In this document: positions 1 through 10,467 of the stretch, piece after piece
Position numbering within the stretch: the first letter of the stretch is position 1
Layout of the letters: every line of letters starts with the position of its first letter
Source: Cryptomeria japonica
Taxonomy: Eukaryota; Streptophyta; Pinopsida; Cupressales; Cupressaceae
Assembly (NCBI RefSeq): GCF_030272615.1
Contig: NC_081409.1
Span: 874,436,594 to 874,500,593, forward strand
Length of the DNA stretch: 64,000 nucleotides
Reading direction: 5' to 3'
The notes under the pieces: model-generated
What the model was told of the DNA's origin: nothing
Databases searched by the model: none
Seen by the model: only the letters and a program-made list of their open reading frames with translations
Made by a program: the position numbers and the translations under genes

Positions 1-846
1 ATGTTTACAATTCTCACCAATTAAATGGTGACAATTGTAAACATAAGACTTCTTGAGAGAATATTTAAGAAGCATTAAATGCTTGAGAAGACCTCATGGT
101 TACCTTAGGAGGTAAGGGTTAAGGTTAGGTTAGGGTTATCCAATGGATAAAGATTTTTACCCAAAGGGTAAACTCTTGTGCAAGGGTTAAAGGGATAACC
201 ATGGTCAAAGAAATGAATGTTTGATGAGACCCTTGGGCTAGATGAGGGTTGAGTTAGAGAAAAAGTCTCTAATCATGCAAGAGGGTTGAGTTAACCATTA
301 ATGATTTAGAAAACTTTCAAGGTTAACTTGTTGAAGACATAAAGCCTTTAATGGTTTTCAAAGACTTTGAAGGTTTGAGAAGTGACAATATTTAGAGGAT
401 GGGTTAGGCTAAATTAGAAGTGTTTAGAAGAATCTGGGAGGGGGTTTAGAGAGGCAAGTTGGAGATGTAGGAGAATGCAAGTGGATGGAGGGTAATTTTA
501 ATTAAAATAAATTACTTTATTCCAAGTAAAATAGATGTAAGTCGCATAAATACAAGTGGGGGATTTAAATAAATAAATTAAATTTATTTATTTGGAATGA
601 ACAATTTAATTAAATGTAAATTTAATTAAAAGGGGAGAAAGGGGAATTAATTAAATAAAGTGATTTATTTAATTAAAGGGGTAGAAAAGACTTAGGTGAA
701 TTTAATTAAATAAATTGAATAACTTATTTAATCAAATAGATGAATGTGGATAATTTAATTCAATTTAATTTAATTAAATAGAGGAATGAGAGTAAAATGA
801 ATATTAAATATTCACTTAAGAAAGTGGTAATTTTTATACATCTACA
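1..846 (-). mobile_element. Ty3/gypsy LTR (G2 family), 5' part, minus strand
   Basis: Read on the minus strand this begins at 846 with TGTAGATGTATAAAAATTAC, close to the start of the G2 3' LTR at 48619 (TGTAGACGTGTAAAAATGAC). It then follows that LTR through the AATTAAATAAATT-rich zone and the CCTTAACCTAACCTTAACC-like tract (here near 110-150). It covers roughly the first 870 bases of a 1,478-bp LTR and runs off the window at base 1. The sharp edge at 846/847, next to copia integrase sequence, marks an insertion into that copia. It could be a solo LTR or the 5' LTR of a full minus-strand element outside the window. Confidence 0.85.
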
Positions 847-2563
847 AGAAAATACCTGATAAATCTAATGATACTGTTGCTTTGATTCATATTGACCTAT
901 GTGGTCTTGCTAATACAAGAAGCTTTCAAGGAGATAGATATTTCATGTTAATCATTGATGCCTATTCTAGAATGATGCGGGTTGCTTTTCTAAGGGATAA
1001 ATATGAAGCCGCTTTGAGAAATTCAAGATCTTTAAAGCTATGGTTGAGACAGAGACAGGGATGAACATCAAGTATTTAAGATCAGATCAAGGTGGTAAAT
1101 TCACATCCAGTGAGTTTGACAACTATTGTGATAAAAATGGCATTAGGAGATAGCTATCTGCACCCTAGAGACCTCAACAAAATGTCATTGTGGAAAGAAA
1201 GAACATAACCATTTTGGATGCAGCTAGAACCATGATGATGGAAGCTAATTTGCCTCATATATACTAGAGAGACATAGTAAGTACAAGAATTTATACATTC
1301 AAAAGAGTTCATATCAAAGGAGATATTGGTAAGACACCTTATGAATTGTGGTTTGGTCATTCCCCTACTCTTAAGTATTTCAAAACTTTTGGAATTAAGT
1401 GTTATATCAAAAGAGATGATTCCATTAGACAGTTTGACCCTAGATGTGATGAAGGAATATTTCTTGGTTATTCAATTAAGATAAAAGAATATAGATGTTA
1501 TAACAAAAGATTGCAAAGAATTGTGGAGAGTGCTAATGTGAAAGTGGATGAGTAGCACAAAGACCAAGCTAAATTTTATAACAGAGAACTGATAGTGAAA
1601 ATGATCATAACTGATCTGGTAATGCCTATACCAGAACAAAATATTAAACCAGTTACCCCAACATCATCATTAAACTCAACTATAACTAAAGAGAAGCACA
1701 AAGAACCTGAAAGTCAAAACACCAAGGTATGTAAGGCTAAATCATTCTAAAAATCAGATCATTGGAGACAAAAACAAGGATTTTATGACAAGAAAAATAT
1801 TGGAAAATCAAGAAGTATATTTCATTTCTTAGATTGAATCAACATCAGTAATTGAAGCTTGTAAAGATGAATGTTGGATGAGAGCTATGTAGGATGAATT
1901 AGATGAGATAGAAAAGAACAATACTTGGACATTGGTTCCCCAGCCTAGAAATAAGAATGTCATTGGAACTAAATGGGTTTTTATAAACAAATTGAATGAG
2001 GATGGACAAGTTGTAAGAAACAAGGCTAGATTGGTTTGCAAAGGATATTCTTAGAAGGAAGTAATTGTTTATGGTGAAACTTTTGCACCAGTAGCCAGAA
2101 TTGAAGTTGTTAGGCTATTTCTTGCTTATGCAGCCTATAAGAACTACAACTAGGTCTATCAAATGGATGTTAAGTGTACATTTTTGAATGGATAACTTGA
2201 AGAGGAAGTCTTTATTGAGCAACTTGATGGATTTTTACTGACAGATGACAAAAATATGGTTTGCAAATTGAGGAAATCCCTATATGGATTAAAACAGGCT
2301 CCTATAGCTTGGTATTCAAGGTTGGATACGTATCTTTTGAAGCTTGATTTTATAAAAGGTAATGCTGACAGTAACCTATATTATAAGATCACTAATGATG
2401 ATATTCTAACTATTGAAGTATTTGTTGATGATATCATTTTTGGAGGTGAAGAAAAATTGTGCATGAAATTCTTTGATAATATGAAGAGTGAATTTGAAAT
2501 GTCTATGATTGGAGAAATAATATATTTTCTAGGTTTGCAGATTACTCAGACTGACAAAGGTAG
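847..2563 (+). pseudogene. Ty1/copia pol fragment, copy 1 (integrase and reverse transcriptase)
   Basis: A decayed plus-strand copia polyprotein. The integrase core begins near 880 with a D-L-C-G segment (first catalytic Asp) followed by SFQGDRYFMLIIDAYSR. The LRSDQGG motif (second Asp) is near 1075 and the integrase C-terminal part spans 1346-1555 (CDEGIFLGYS). Reverse transcriptase follows from about 1840, with WTLVPQP, then LYGLKQAP, and the catalytic box as FVDDIIF near 2425. The reading frame has several stops (in AM-stop-DEL, YS-stop-KE and N-stop-VYQM contexts), all explicable as CAG or CAA mutated to TAG or TAA. The 5' part (gag, protease) is cut off by the LTR at 846. The 3' part ends abruptly after GLQITQTDKG at 2563, where an opposite-strand copia begins. 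No RNase H or LTR remains. Confidence 0.9.
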
Positions 2564-3704
2564 TTTCAATCCATATAAAGCTTTCCTCAACCTGCAAACC
2601 ATATCTTTATCATCTATCAATGAAAATCCATCAGGCTACTCAATATATACCTCTTCCTCAAGTTCACCATTCAAAAATGCACATTTAACATCCATTTGAT
2701 AGACCTTATAGTTCTTATAAGCTGCATAGGAAAGAAATAGTCTAATAGCTTCAATTATAGCTATAGATGCAATTGTCTCACCTTAATGAATTCCTTCCAT
2801 TTGAGAATATTCTTTACAAACTGGTCTAGCCTTGTTTCTTACAACTTGATCATCCTTATTTAGTTTATTTCTGAAAACCCATTTAGTTCCAATAACATTC
2901 TTATTTTAGGTTGGGGAACTAAAGTCCAAGTCTCATTCTTCTCTAACCAATCTAATTCATCTTCCATATCCTTTAACCAATGTTTATCTTTACAAGATTC
3001 AATAATAGATGTCGGTTCAATTTGAGAAATAAGACATACCTCTTCATTTTCCAATCTTCTTCTTGTCATAACTCCCTTGTTCCTATCTCCAATGATTTGA
3101 TCTTTGGAATAATTTAATCTTACATACCTTGGTGTCTTTTGAACTTCAAGTTCTCTGCTCTAATCATCAATCACAATTGAATTTTCTGATTCTACTGGTG
3201 TAACTAACTCAGTGTCTTGTACCAGTTGAGGTTTTATCAGACCAATTATGATTACTTCCACTGTTGGTTCTTTGTCATGTGATATAGATTGATCTTTGTA
3301 TTTCTCATCCACTTTCACATTTGTGCTCTCCATAATTTTTTTCAATCTTTTGCTATAACATCTATATACTTTGCTTTGAATTGAATATCCTAGAAATATC
3401 CCTTCATCACATCGAGGATCAAACTTCCCAATTGAATCATCCCTTTTGATATAACATTTACTTCCAATTTTTTTTGAAAAATTTAACTATAGGTGTATGT
3501 CCAAACCATAATTCATAAGGGCTCTCACTGGTTTCACCTTTGATATGAACTTTGTTGAATGTGCAAAATGTTGTACTCATTGCTTCTCTCCAGTAGATGT
3601 GAGGCAATCTGGCTTCCATAATCATGGTTCTTGCTGCATCCAAAATGGTTCTATTCTTTCTTTCCACTACTCAATTCTGTTGAGGAATCCGGGGTGCAGA
3701 TAAC
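2564..3704 (-). pseudogene. copia copy 2: integrase C-terminal region and 5' half of reverse transcriptase
   Basis: On the minus strand, 3704-3458 encodes the end of the integrase core (VERKNRTILDAARTM, with the third catalytic Glu) and WREAMSTTF. Next comes the C-terminal GIFLGYS-type region near 3400, a variable linker (3345-3160) and the RT start (WTLVPQP near 2930; LYGLK near 2570). RT is truncated before its catalytic Asp-Asp box, so no polymerase could be made. In-frame stops and a frameshift near 3470 break the ORF. The 3704 edge is the target-site duplication of the solo LTR next door; the same integrase sequence resumes at 4905. Confidence 0.87.
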
Positions 3705-3709
3705 CATCT

Positions 3710-4899
3710 TGATGAATACTAAGAGGGGGGGGGTCAATTAGTATACCAAAAAATACTGTAAACAAACTTTTAAACAATTTAGTAGATAACCGGTAAAATA
3801 GTTTTACTAATAAACCAGTTAAGATAAATGCAAACCAAATAGAAAACAAAGCATTCACCCACAAGAGCACAATCACCATAACACAAGATATTTGACATGG
3901 AAACCCAAATGGGAAAAACCACGGTGAGTAGAAACTCACAAGTAATATCTGTAGAATAGAAACCAAACCAGTTAAGGTCATACAATGTTCTTCACCAGAA
4001 TAGATCTTATTAGGAATCTAGATCTTTGTTAAGAGATAAGTACTGTTAAAGACTACCTTGTGAGAGGATTTCAAATCCACAGTTGTGAACCACCTTGTTA
4101 GAGGATTTACAAAAACTTTTCTAGGCCTACCCAGTTAAGGGTTTCAGACTTGTCAAAGATGTGAGTTATCAACAAGTGAGTGATCTAGCTAATAGCATAG
4201 TCTACTTAATTAGATCCTTGATAGCTCATTGTTAATGCATTTCAGCATTACTTCAATCTTCAATATCTCCACACTTTGTTTCTTCACACAGATCTAATCT
4301 TCTCTTCAATGGTCACACATAACCTTGTCTATCACACATCTCACATATATCTCTCATACAAACCCTAGACATGATGTCCTTATAAAGGAAACTAATTTCA
4401 TGTCAGTCCAATAGGATTAGACTACAAGTTCCTAGGTTCAGTGCATCTGGACACATTTGGTAACACGACACAAAATCACTGCCAAAGTGTCGGTGGATGA
4501 TAACTCAACACACATTACAAAAATATTGGTTGGTAACTCATCACAGAGCAATACTAGTTGGTAGCTCATACAAAGTAATATTGATTAATACAATATACCA
4601 ATTATCGGTTGTCAAAAATGAAGACTGGAAAATGTTAACTACCACTTTGTTCCTTCGTACTGCTTGTGATCTCCATACTGCTTGAGATCCTTGAACTACT
4701 TGGGGCTTTAGTCAATCTGTGTCTGGTAAACATCTTCTACAAAATATCAATAGTCTAAAGACTATTCATACAGTAATACACAATACCGGTTGGAACAATT
4801 ACCGGTTGAGCATAACTCATACATCAAGAAAGTGTGTGTTCATCATCTAAAAAGTGTGTGTCCATCAATGACAAACAAAACATCATCAAAATGCCAACA
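3710..4899 (-). mobile_element. Solo LTR (copia-type), 1,190 bp
   Basis: Read on the minus strand it starts TGTTGGCATTTTGATG at 4899 and ends CCCCCCCCTCTTAGTATTCATCA at 3710, so it has TG...CA termini. The 5 bases on each side are identical (CATCT at 3705-3709 and 4900-4904). Removing the LTR and one copy of the duplication rejoins the copia integrase sequence around it. No internal region is present, which indicates LTR-LTR recombination after insertion. The C-run just before the 3' end is shared with the other copia-type LTRs of the window. Confidence 0.93.
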
Positions 4900-4904
4900 C
4901 ATCT

Positions 4905-5532
4905 CCTAATTCCATTTGTCTCACAATAATTGTTAAATTCATGAGAAGTGAACTCACCGCCTTGATCTGATCTCAGACATTTGATTTTCAATCCAGTTTC
5001 TATTTCCAACTTTGCTTTAAAGATCTTGAATTTCTCAAAAGCTTCAGACTTATCCTTAGAAGAAAAGTCACCCACATGATTCTAGAATAATCATCAATTA
5101 TCAACATGAAATACCTATCACCCTGAAAGCTTCTAGTCCTTGTTGGACCACATAAGTCAGTGTGAATCAAATCAAGCACATCATTAGATTTATCATGTAT
5201 GCTCTTAAAATAAGTTCTAACATGTTTTCCCAATTGACATTCCTTACATACCAAATTATGAGACTTTATAATCTTAGGTATATCTCTAACTTCCTTTGTT
5301 GAACTGATCTTAAAAAGACAATCAAAATTAACATGACACAACCTCTTATGCCATAGCTAACTCTCATCAATATGAGCAATCAAACATGTCTTATTATCGG
5401 TGTTCAAGTGAAAGATATTACCTCTAGTCTAAGTATCAGTTGCAATCTCCAAACCAGTTTTGTTAATGATTTTGCATTTTCTCTCTTTAAACTAAAGTTG
5501 GAATCCCTTATCCACCAATTGACCAACACTTA
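4905..5532 (-). pseudogene. copia copy 2: GAG-pre-integrase zinc domain and integrase core start
   Basis: From 5532 downward the minus strand encodes a GAG-pre-integrase segment (NISVGQLVDKGFQL, then LWHKRLCHVN) with the His-His and the KECQLGK Cys residues of the N-terminal integrase zinc site. The integrase core then starts with DLCGPTRTRSFQGDRYFML and continues to SDQGGEFTSHEFNNYCE. The segment is open from 5341 to about 5000 in one frame, with a shift near 5050. Stops include CAG>TAG types (FQL-stop-FKERK). It is bounded by a solo LTR at 4899 and by the LTR-like insertion starting at 5533. Confidence 0.88.
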
Positions 5533-7760
5533 TGTTGGTTAATAGATTTGTCCTTCTTAAATACCTTTCAAAAATGACTCCAAAATGCCCAAATTGAAAG
5601 ACAAAAACAAGAACCAGCATTTGAGTCACTTGCAATGGTGAGTGCAAGTGCTCTCTGGATTTTGATATGAAGGTACAACTCCCTTCATTGGATAAAAATA
5701 TATATTTTCTAAATATGATTTTAACTAGAAAGCAATAAAGGCAATTAACATCTGTTCATAGCCATGACACATATGTGAATAGAAAATTTATAATGAAGTG
5801 AATGAAGATAAGTAAAACATAGTTTAATTACCCACACCCAAGAAAATACCCTTTCCAATAGAATCAAAATGCCTTGGACTCTGATCAAGTCTCTCTCATG
5901 CCTCAAAGGACAAGGGGGATCAGAAAACCTAGGCAAAGAGCTAAGAACATATTTATTTCCCAATACAAATTATTTCTGAAATCAAAGTTTCATAATCAAA
6001 TGCATATACATAGTTTGACGTAACAAAAAAGGCAATGAAAGGTAATTACAAGAGAAACAAAGTTCATTGTAATAAAAAAAATATTGACAAATGCATAGAT
6101 CAACAAAATCTCCTTCATTCCATCAATGCCAAAATGTGAGCTCACAGACTCAACACTTCTGAAAAATAAAACTGTGCAGTCCAGAAAACAATGCTTCCCC
6201 CTCTTTTTTTACAACAAAAAGATTAAAAAAAATAAAATTGCTCTTTTCTTTCATTACATATATATAGCCTCTCTCTTTTAGTTATCAATAACTGATTCTT
6301 GGAAAGATTATTAATTACTATTTTCTTTTATCTTTTATCTTTTATCCTCCATTCCTTTCTAAGAAATATTTGTAGAGAATTTAAATCAAATAGATCTAAT
6401 TATGTTTTGACAAGTGGACATATTTTTATATCTCTAGGATAAATTATTATCTGGATCTCCATTTCAAAAGAGTCCCCACCATGAGCTTCTCATAATAATT
6501 TTTTTCTCAGAATATTTTATAGACTCGTACTAAGAGATCAATAGCGTTTGAATGCGACAATATTTTTCCAATCTCTTCAGTGAGGATTTAGAAACCTAGG
6601 TTTTCTAAAACATATCACTAATTCAGTGCAATCCAACAATTCAGTTGATAGTTATGCCCCCCACACAGAGACTGATTTTTATTTCTCAAAATAAAGACTC
6701 ATAAAATTTGTGGTTACAGGTTGCATTGAAAAACTATAAACAATATGCATGCCAATGTTATTGGATTATTAAACTTGCTGAATTTTGAACCCACACACTC
6801 TGAACCCTCATCTGTTTAATCTGATGATTCTCTTAACTCTAAATTCGAACCTACGAACCTGAACTTTGAAATTTGAAACTTGAACCTGAACTTTGAACCT
6901 TGAACCTTGAACCTTGAAACTTGAACCTTGAATCCACGAGGTTCAATCAGAAGGTTCAAACACACAAACTAAGCCCATGGTATGCTTCATTGATTGCTTT
7001 ACCTTTCCATTTTTCTATGCATTGAACCTATGAACCTTGAACCTTAAACCTGCGGGGTTGAATCAAAAGGTTCAAAATTACAGACTTTGCCCACAATATG
7101 CTTCATTTATCACTTTGTCTTCATATTTAGCTGCGCGTTGAACCTTGAACCAAAGAAGGTTCAAAGACCAAAAATTACAAAGACCTTACACTCATAAAAC
7201 TAAAGCTTTGATACAACCCGCTCCAGTTGAACTCAAACTTTGAACTTGAACCCGAACTTTAAATTTTTTGAAAAGGTTCAATAGTTCAAGTTCAATGACA
7301 ATTGTTCCTTTGGGCTGCCATAGAAAAACCTACACAACTTCTTACTGATGGCTCCGTTTCTTTTGAAATTTTAATTGTAGAATAAATAAGCCAAGTAGAG
7401 CATAAGCTAGAATTTTTTTTTGCATAGGACACATAAGACTTGGGATTTAATTGTTTGGGAATATGGGTAACCCAAAAATAAAAGCATTAAAATCTCTTAA
7501 CCGACATGGAGTTTGGCCATAAAAACTTGTCATTTTTGACAGAGGGAGGTTAAAATTATCTCTATAAAAGGATTTTGTGTCATCTTTCACATAATTTGAA
7601 AAATAATGATTTTTTTGTGATTGGCAGGTAGGGAATGTCCATGATGGTCCTTGAAAGTTTGAACAAAGGTGACCAACACTTTCAACATTAAAACTTTAGA
7701 AATAGCTAGTCTTTAGCTAATTATGAGGCTTTAGGCACGAGCAAAATTATAGGGGTAACG
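5533..7760. mobile_element. LTR-like insertion of 2,228 bp (probable solo LTR), no coding content
   Basis: The insertion splits the copia copy 2 protease/GAG-pre-integrase junction. It is flanked by perfect 5-bp repeats ACTTA (5528-5532 and 7761-7765), begins TGTTGGTTAATAG and ends GGGGTAACG, consistent with TG...CA termini with the last base changed. Removing it restores the flanking copia reading. No credible ORF exists on either strand. A TATATATAG run near 6250 followed by CT-rich sequence could be a plus-strand LTR promoter, but orientation is uncertain. The interior holds a GAACCTT-rich zone. A large solo LTR is the simplest reading. Confidence 0.72.
6844..7300. repeat. Degenerate TTGAACC heptamer clusters
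   Basis: Short runs of the heptamer TTGAACC (and TGAACTT variants) occur in four clusters near 6844-6960, 7020-7075, 7135-7180 and 7210-7300, each separated by unrelated sequence. The strongest run is TTGAACCTTGAACCTTGAAC near 6895. This is inside the 2.2-kb LTR-like insertion and codes for nothing recognisable. Confidence 0.75.
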
Positions 7761-9107
7761 ACTTAAAATATTATTCTTTAAACCTTCTACATAATAGACA
7801 TCATCAGTATTATGCTTGCCATCTAGAGAAATAATACCTCTACCTTTGATCATACATGCTTTGTTATCTCTAAATCTGACTTGACCGCCATTATATTCTT
7901 GCAAGTACATTTCTTTTTTATCTCCAGTCATATAATGTGAGCATCCACTATCTTACCCATTTATCCTTGTCTTCAACTTTTGCTGCCAGGGCCTTTTCTT
8001 CATTCTTGATAGCCGGTTCCAGTTCATCTTCATTTAAAGCATAGAACACCTATTCCTTTCCATTATTGGATCCACTAGTAGAGTCTATTGTCTGTTCATC
8101 CTCGGAGTCATCACTTACTCCTTCCTCATCTGCTATGTAGCATTGTTTCCTTTACTTGAATCTATATCTATTCTGATTAGGCTTAAATGATTTCTTAACT
8201 CTTTTTTCAAATCTTGCATTCCTTTCAGGACACCTAGATGCAAAATGACCAATCTTATTACATGCAAAACATTTAAAAGGTGTTTTTCCTTCATGCTTAC
8301 TTTCTGTCGGCCCTTTAGGTACTCTTATAGCAAATAAGGCTTCAAGTTTCTCAAATTCTTCATCCTCTTTCCTCATATCTTCCAATTCTTTTGCATCTAG
8401 GGCTTCCAATAACTTTTGCCGGTAGATGATGATGCATGAAAAGCAGGTTCAGATTTTGTAGCTCCATAAGGTCCAAATTCTTCAAGCTCAAAAGAAGATA
8501 ATTTCCCAATCAAAATGTCTCTATTAACTGAACTTTTTTCCATGGTTCTCAATTCATTAATTACAGTCGACTTCAACTTGTAAGCCGGTGGAAGGGATCT
8601 CAAGACTTTGGAAACTATTTCATCTTCACTCAGAGATCCTCCACAACATTGAATTCCCATAAAAATCACATTTACTCTTTCCATAAATGTACCAATTCTT
8701 TCATTATCTTCCATCTTCAAGTTCTCATACCTTACCCGGTAACCATCAAGATTAGCAATTTTGATAGGAGGATCACCTTCATTCAGAGTTTGCAATTTAT
8801 CCCAAATAACCTTTGCTAATGATTTATTAGTCAATCCCATGATTTTCTTATCAGTAAGTGCACACAAGAGGGCTTCTCTAGCTTTACAATCATTTTCAAT
8901 ATTCTTGTCCAAGTCTGTAGGAGTAGTATCTCCAAATGCTGGATCATAGGGTGTATATCCTCTCTAAGTGATCTTCGAAATATCCTTGCCAAGACATCTA
9001 AGATGAGTCTCCATTCCGATTTTCCATATCCCATAATTTATTCCATCAATCTTAGGGATTTCTCTTCTCAAAATAGTTGGTGGTAGGTTTGAAGTATTAT
9101 ATACCAT
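7761..9107 (-). pseudogene. copia copy 2: gag and aspartic protease
   Basis: The minus-strand frame starts at the ATG at 9107-9105 (MVYNTSNLPP). It runs through a UBN2-type copia Gag (DGINYGIWKIGMETHL, then KVLRSLPPAYK) with one TAG stop near 8966 and a frameshift near 8410. A canonical CX2CX4HX4C knuckle, CFACNKIGHFASRC, lies near 8260-8220 and is followed by basic residues, so this is the RNA-binding nucleocapsid part. Protease follows with the active-site sequence DSGCSHYMTGD near 7960-7925, then NTDDVYYVEGLKNNILS up to the insertion at 7760. The start at 9107 is chosen because it lies 40 bases after the primer-binding site and matches the usual copia Gag N-terminus. Confidence 0.9.
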
Positions 9108-9146
9108 GATATCTACCTCAAGCGGTTAAGCTTCTGCAAAAGAGGA

Positions 9147-9163
9147 CCAAAGCTCTAATACCA
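9147..9163 (-). other. tRNA primer-binding site of copia copy 2
   Basis: On the minus strand the sequence is TGGTATTAGAGCTTTGG, the usual plant copia initiator-Met-tRNA binding site (TGGTATCAGAGC) with one change. It sits two bases after the LTR end TATCCTAACA (9166). Confidence 0.88.
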
Positions 9164-9165
9164 AT

Positions 9166-9379
9166 TGTTAGGATAACTAGTGGATAACTAAGAGGGGGGG
9201 GGGGGTGAATCAGCTGTGTTGATGACTATTTTGACACACCCACCAACACTCAGGTAGCCAATGTGAACACTCACCACCTCTCATGAAAAGCAATGAATTT
9301 GGGAAAAGTCACTACCCCAAGGTCTATATAGTCGAGTCACGATGGTGATGGGAATCCAGATGGTTGATGTGGTTGTACC
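9166..9379 (-). mobile_element. 5' LTR of copia copy 2, 3' portion
   Basis: Minus-strand LTR end: a C-run, then CTCTTAGTTATCC and TAACA at 9166, immediately before the primer-binding site. The LTR is interrupted at 9379 by G1 (target duplication GTACC) and resumes at 20757. Its TG start is not resolved; it should lie between 20762 and about 21640. Confidence 0.8.
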
Positions 9380-10124
9380 TGTATATGGTGAAAATGGATA
9401 ACAATAATAACAATATTGAAAGGCTAAATGAATTCAACCACCAAACCCTAGCCTAACAACAACAAAGATCCACCATAACATATGAAGATTACCTAGGACA
9501 ATGCAAATCAAATGAAATCACAAAGATTATACCATCACATGTCCAATAGGGTTTTGATCTCCATTCTTCCTATCTCCATTGATCTTGCTTGATATATTTG
9601 CTCTCAGATTTTATGTGCACAAGAGCTCAACAAAGAACGGAATGTGGTTGCAAGTAGGATCATAGTATAGTCAAATGATCAAAAATAGTTCATTAGGTCA
9701 TTAGAATGATTGATTAGGGTTTGATAATGAAGGAAACATCTCCTTAAATAGAAGACACTATAAGAAATGGAGGGATAAGATTGAGAGGTGTAAAAAGGAG
9801 GTCGGCTAGGATTAGAGGGTAGGTAGAGGAAATAATAAAATAATGAAAGAGGTAGGTAGTGTAGGAATTAAGAGATGAATGACATGTGTCATGGGTAGAA
9901 AAAGGCTAATGAATTAATTAAATAAATAAAATATTTATTTAATTTAGGAAAAGGATAATTTAAATAAATAAATGTATTTATTTAAATGAGAAATAAGGCT
10001 AGAAGAGGATAAATGAATTAATTAAATAAATAAAGATTTATTTAATTAATAGAAAAATTAGGCTAAAGTAATTAAATAAATAAAATATTTATTTAATTAG
10101 ACATGACAATTTTAGGTGTCTACA
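9380..10124 (-). repeat. 3' LTR of G1
   Basis: 745 bp, minus strand, from TGTAGACACC at 10124 to the ...TATACA end at 9380. It contains several AATTAAATAAATA/TATTTATTTAATT palindromic blocks (9905-10100). Matched almost base for base by 20014-20756. Confidence 0.95.
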
Positions 10125-10139
10125 TTTTGCCCCTCTTTG
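10125..10139 (-). other. Polypurine tract of G1
   Basis: On the minus strand CAAAGAGGGGCAAAA directly precedes the LTR start TGTAGAC. The G2 element has the same tract before its 3' LTR (48605-48618), supporting a common family origin. Confidence 0.9.
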
Positions 10140-10370
10140 AGACAATGCGGCTTGTCGCATTGTTTCAAAGAAGGTAAGATGAACTGATACAGAGTTGCCC
10201 CAAGATGGGAATTATATGCCCCCTCGAGAGATTGGATGAAAATATCTGAAAAGATTGCAGACAATCTCTCGATAAGAAAGACGGGATAGAATGGACTGAA
10301 CGGATAAAGTGACAGAGTCACGGGATAAAGAAGACTGACTTGGGAAACGAGGGCTAAGGCGAGGGTAGGC

Positions 10371-10380
10371 TATAAGATAG
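10371..10380 (+). promoter_or_regulatory. TATA box of the antisense PMD gene in G1
   Basis: TATAAGATAG lies 88 bases upstream of the exon 1 ATG at 10468, on the strand opposite to gag. The corresponding G2 gene has TATAAAAGG at a similar distance. Inferred from position and sequence only. Confidence 0.55.
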
Positions 10381-10467
10381 ACCACAAGCAAAAGACATCC
10401 TCATTGTCATCCACACATCCATGAGATCAGAGTGCAGAGCGAGATAGAGCAGCAGCAGTCAGCAGCG

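Larger units (their letters stand above)
2564..9165 (-). mobile_element. Ty1/copia element, copy 2 (minus strand, interrupted)
   Basis: Reading from high to low coordinates: primer-binding site 9163-9147, gag from 9107, protease near 7960, a 2.2-kb insertion, GAG-pre-integrase and integrase core, a solo LTR insertion, integrase C-terminal part, and reverse transcriptase up to 2564. Domain order PR-IN-RT defines Ty1/copia. The element stops in mid-RT where it meets copy 1 tail to tail, so RNase H and the 3' LTR are gone. Its 5' LTR (from 9166 upward) is split by gypsy element G1. Copy 1 and copy 2 are related but clearly diverged at both DNA and protein level. Confidence 0.88.
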
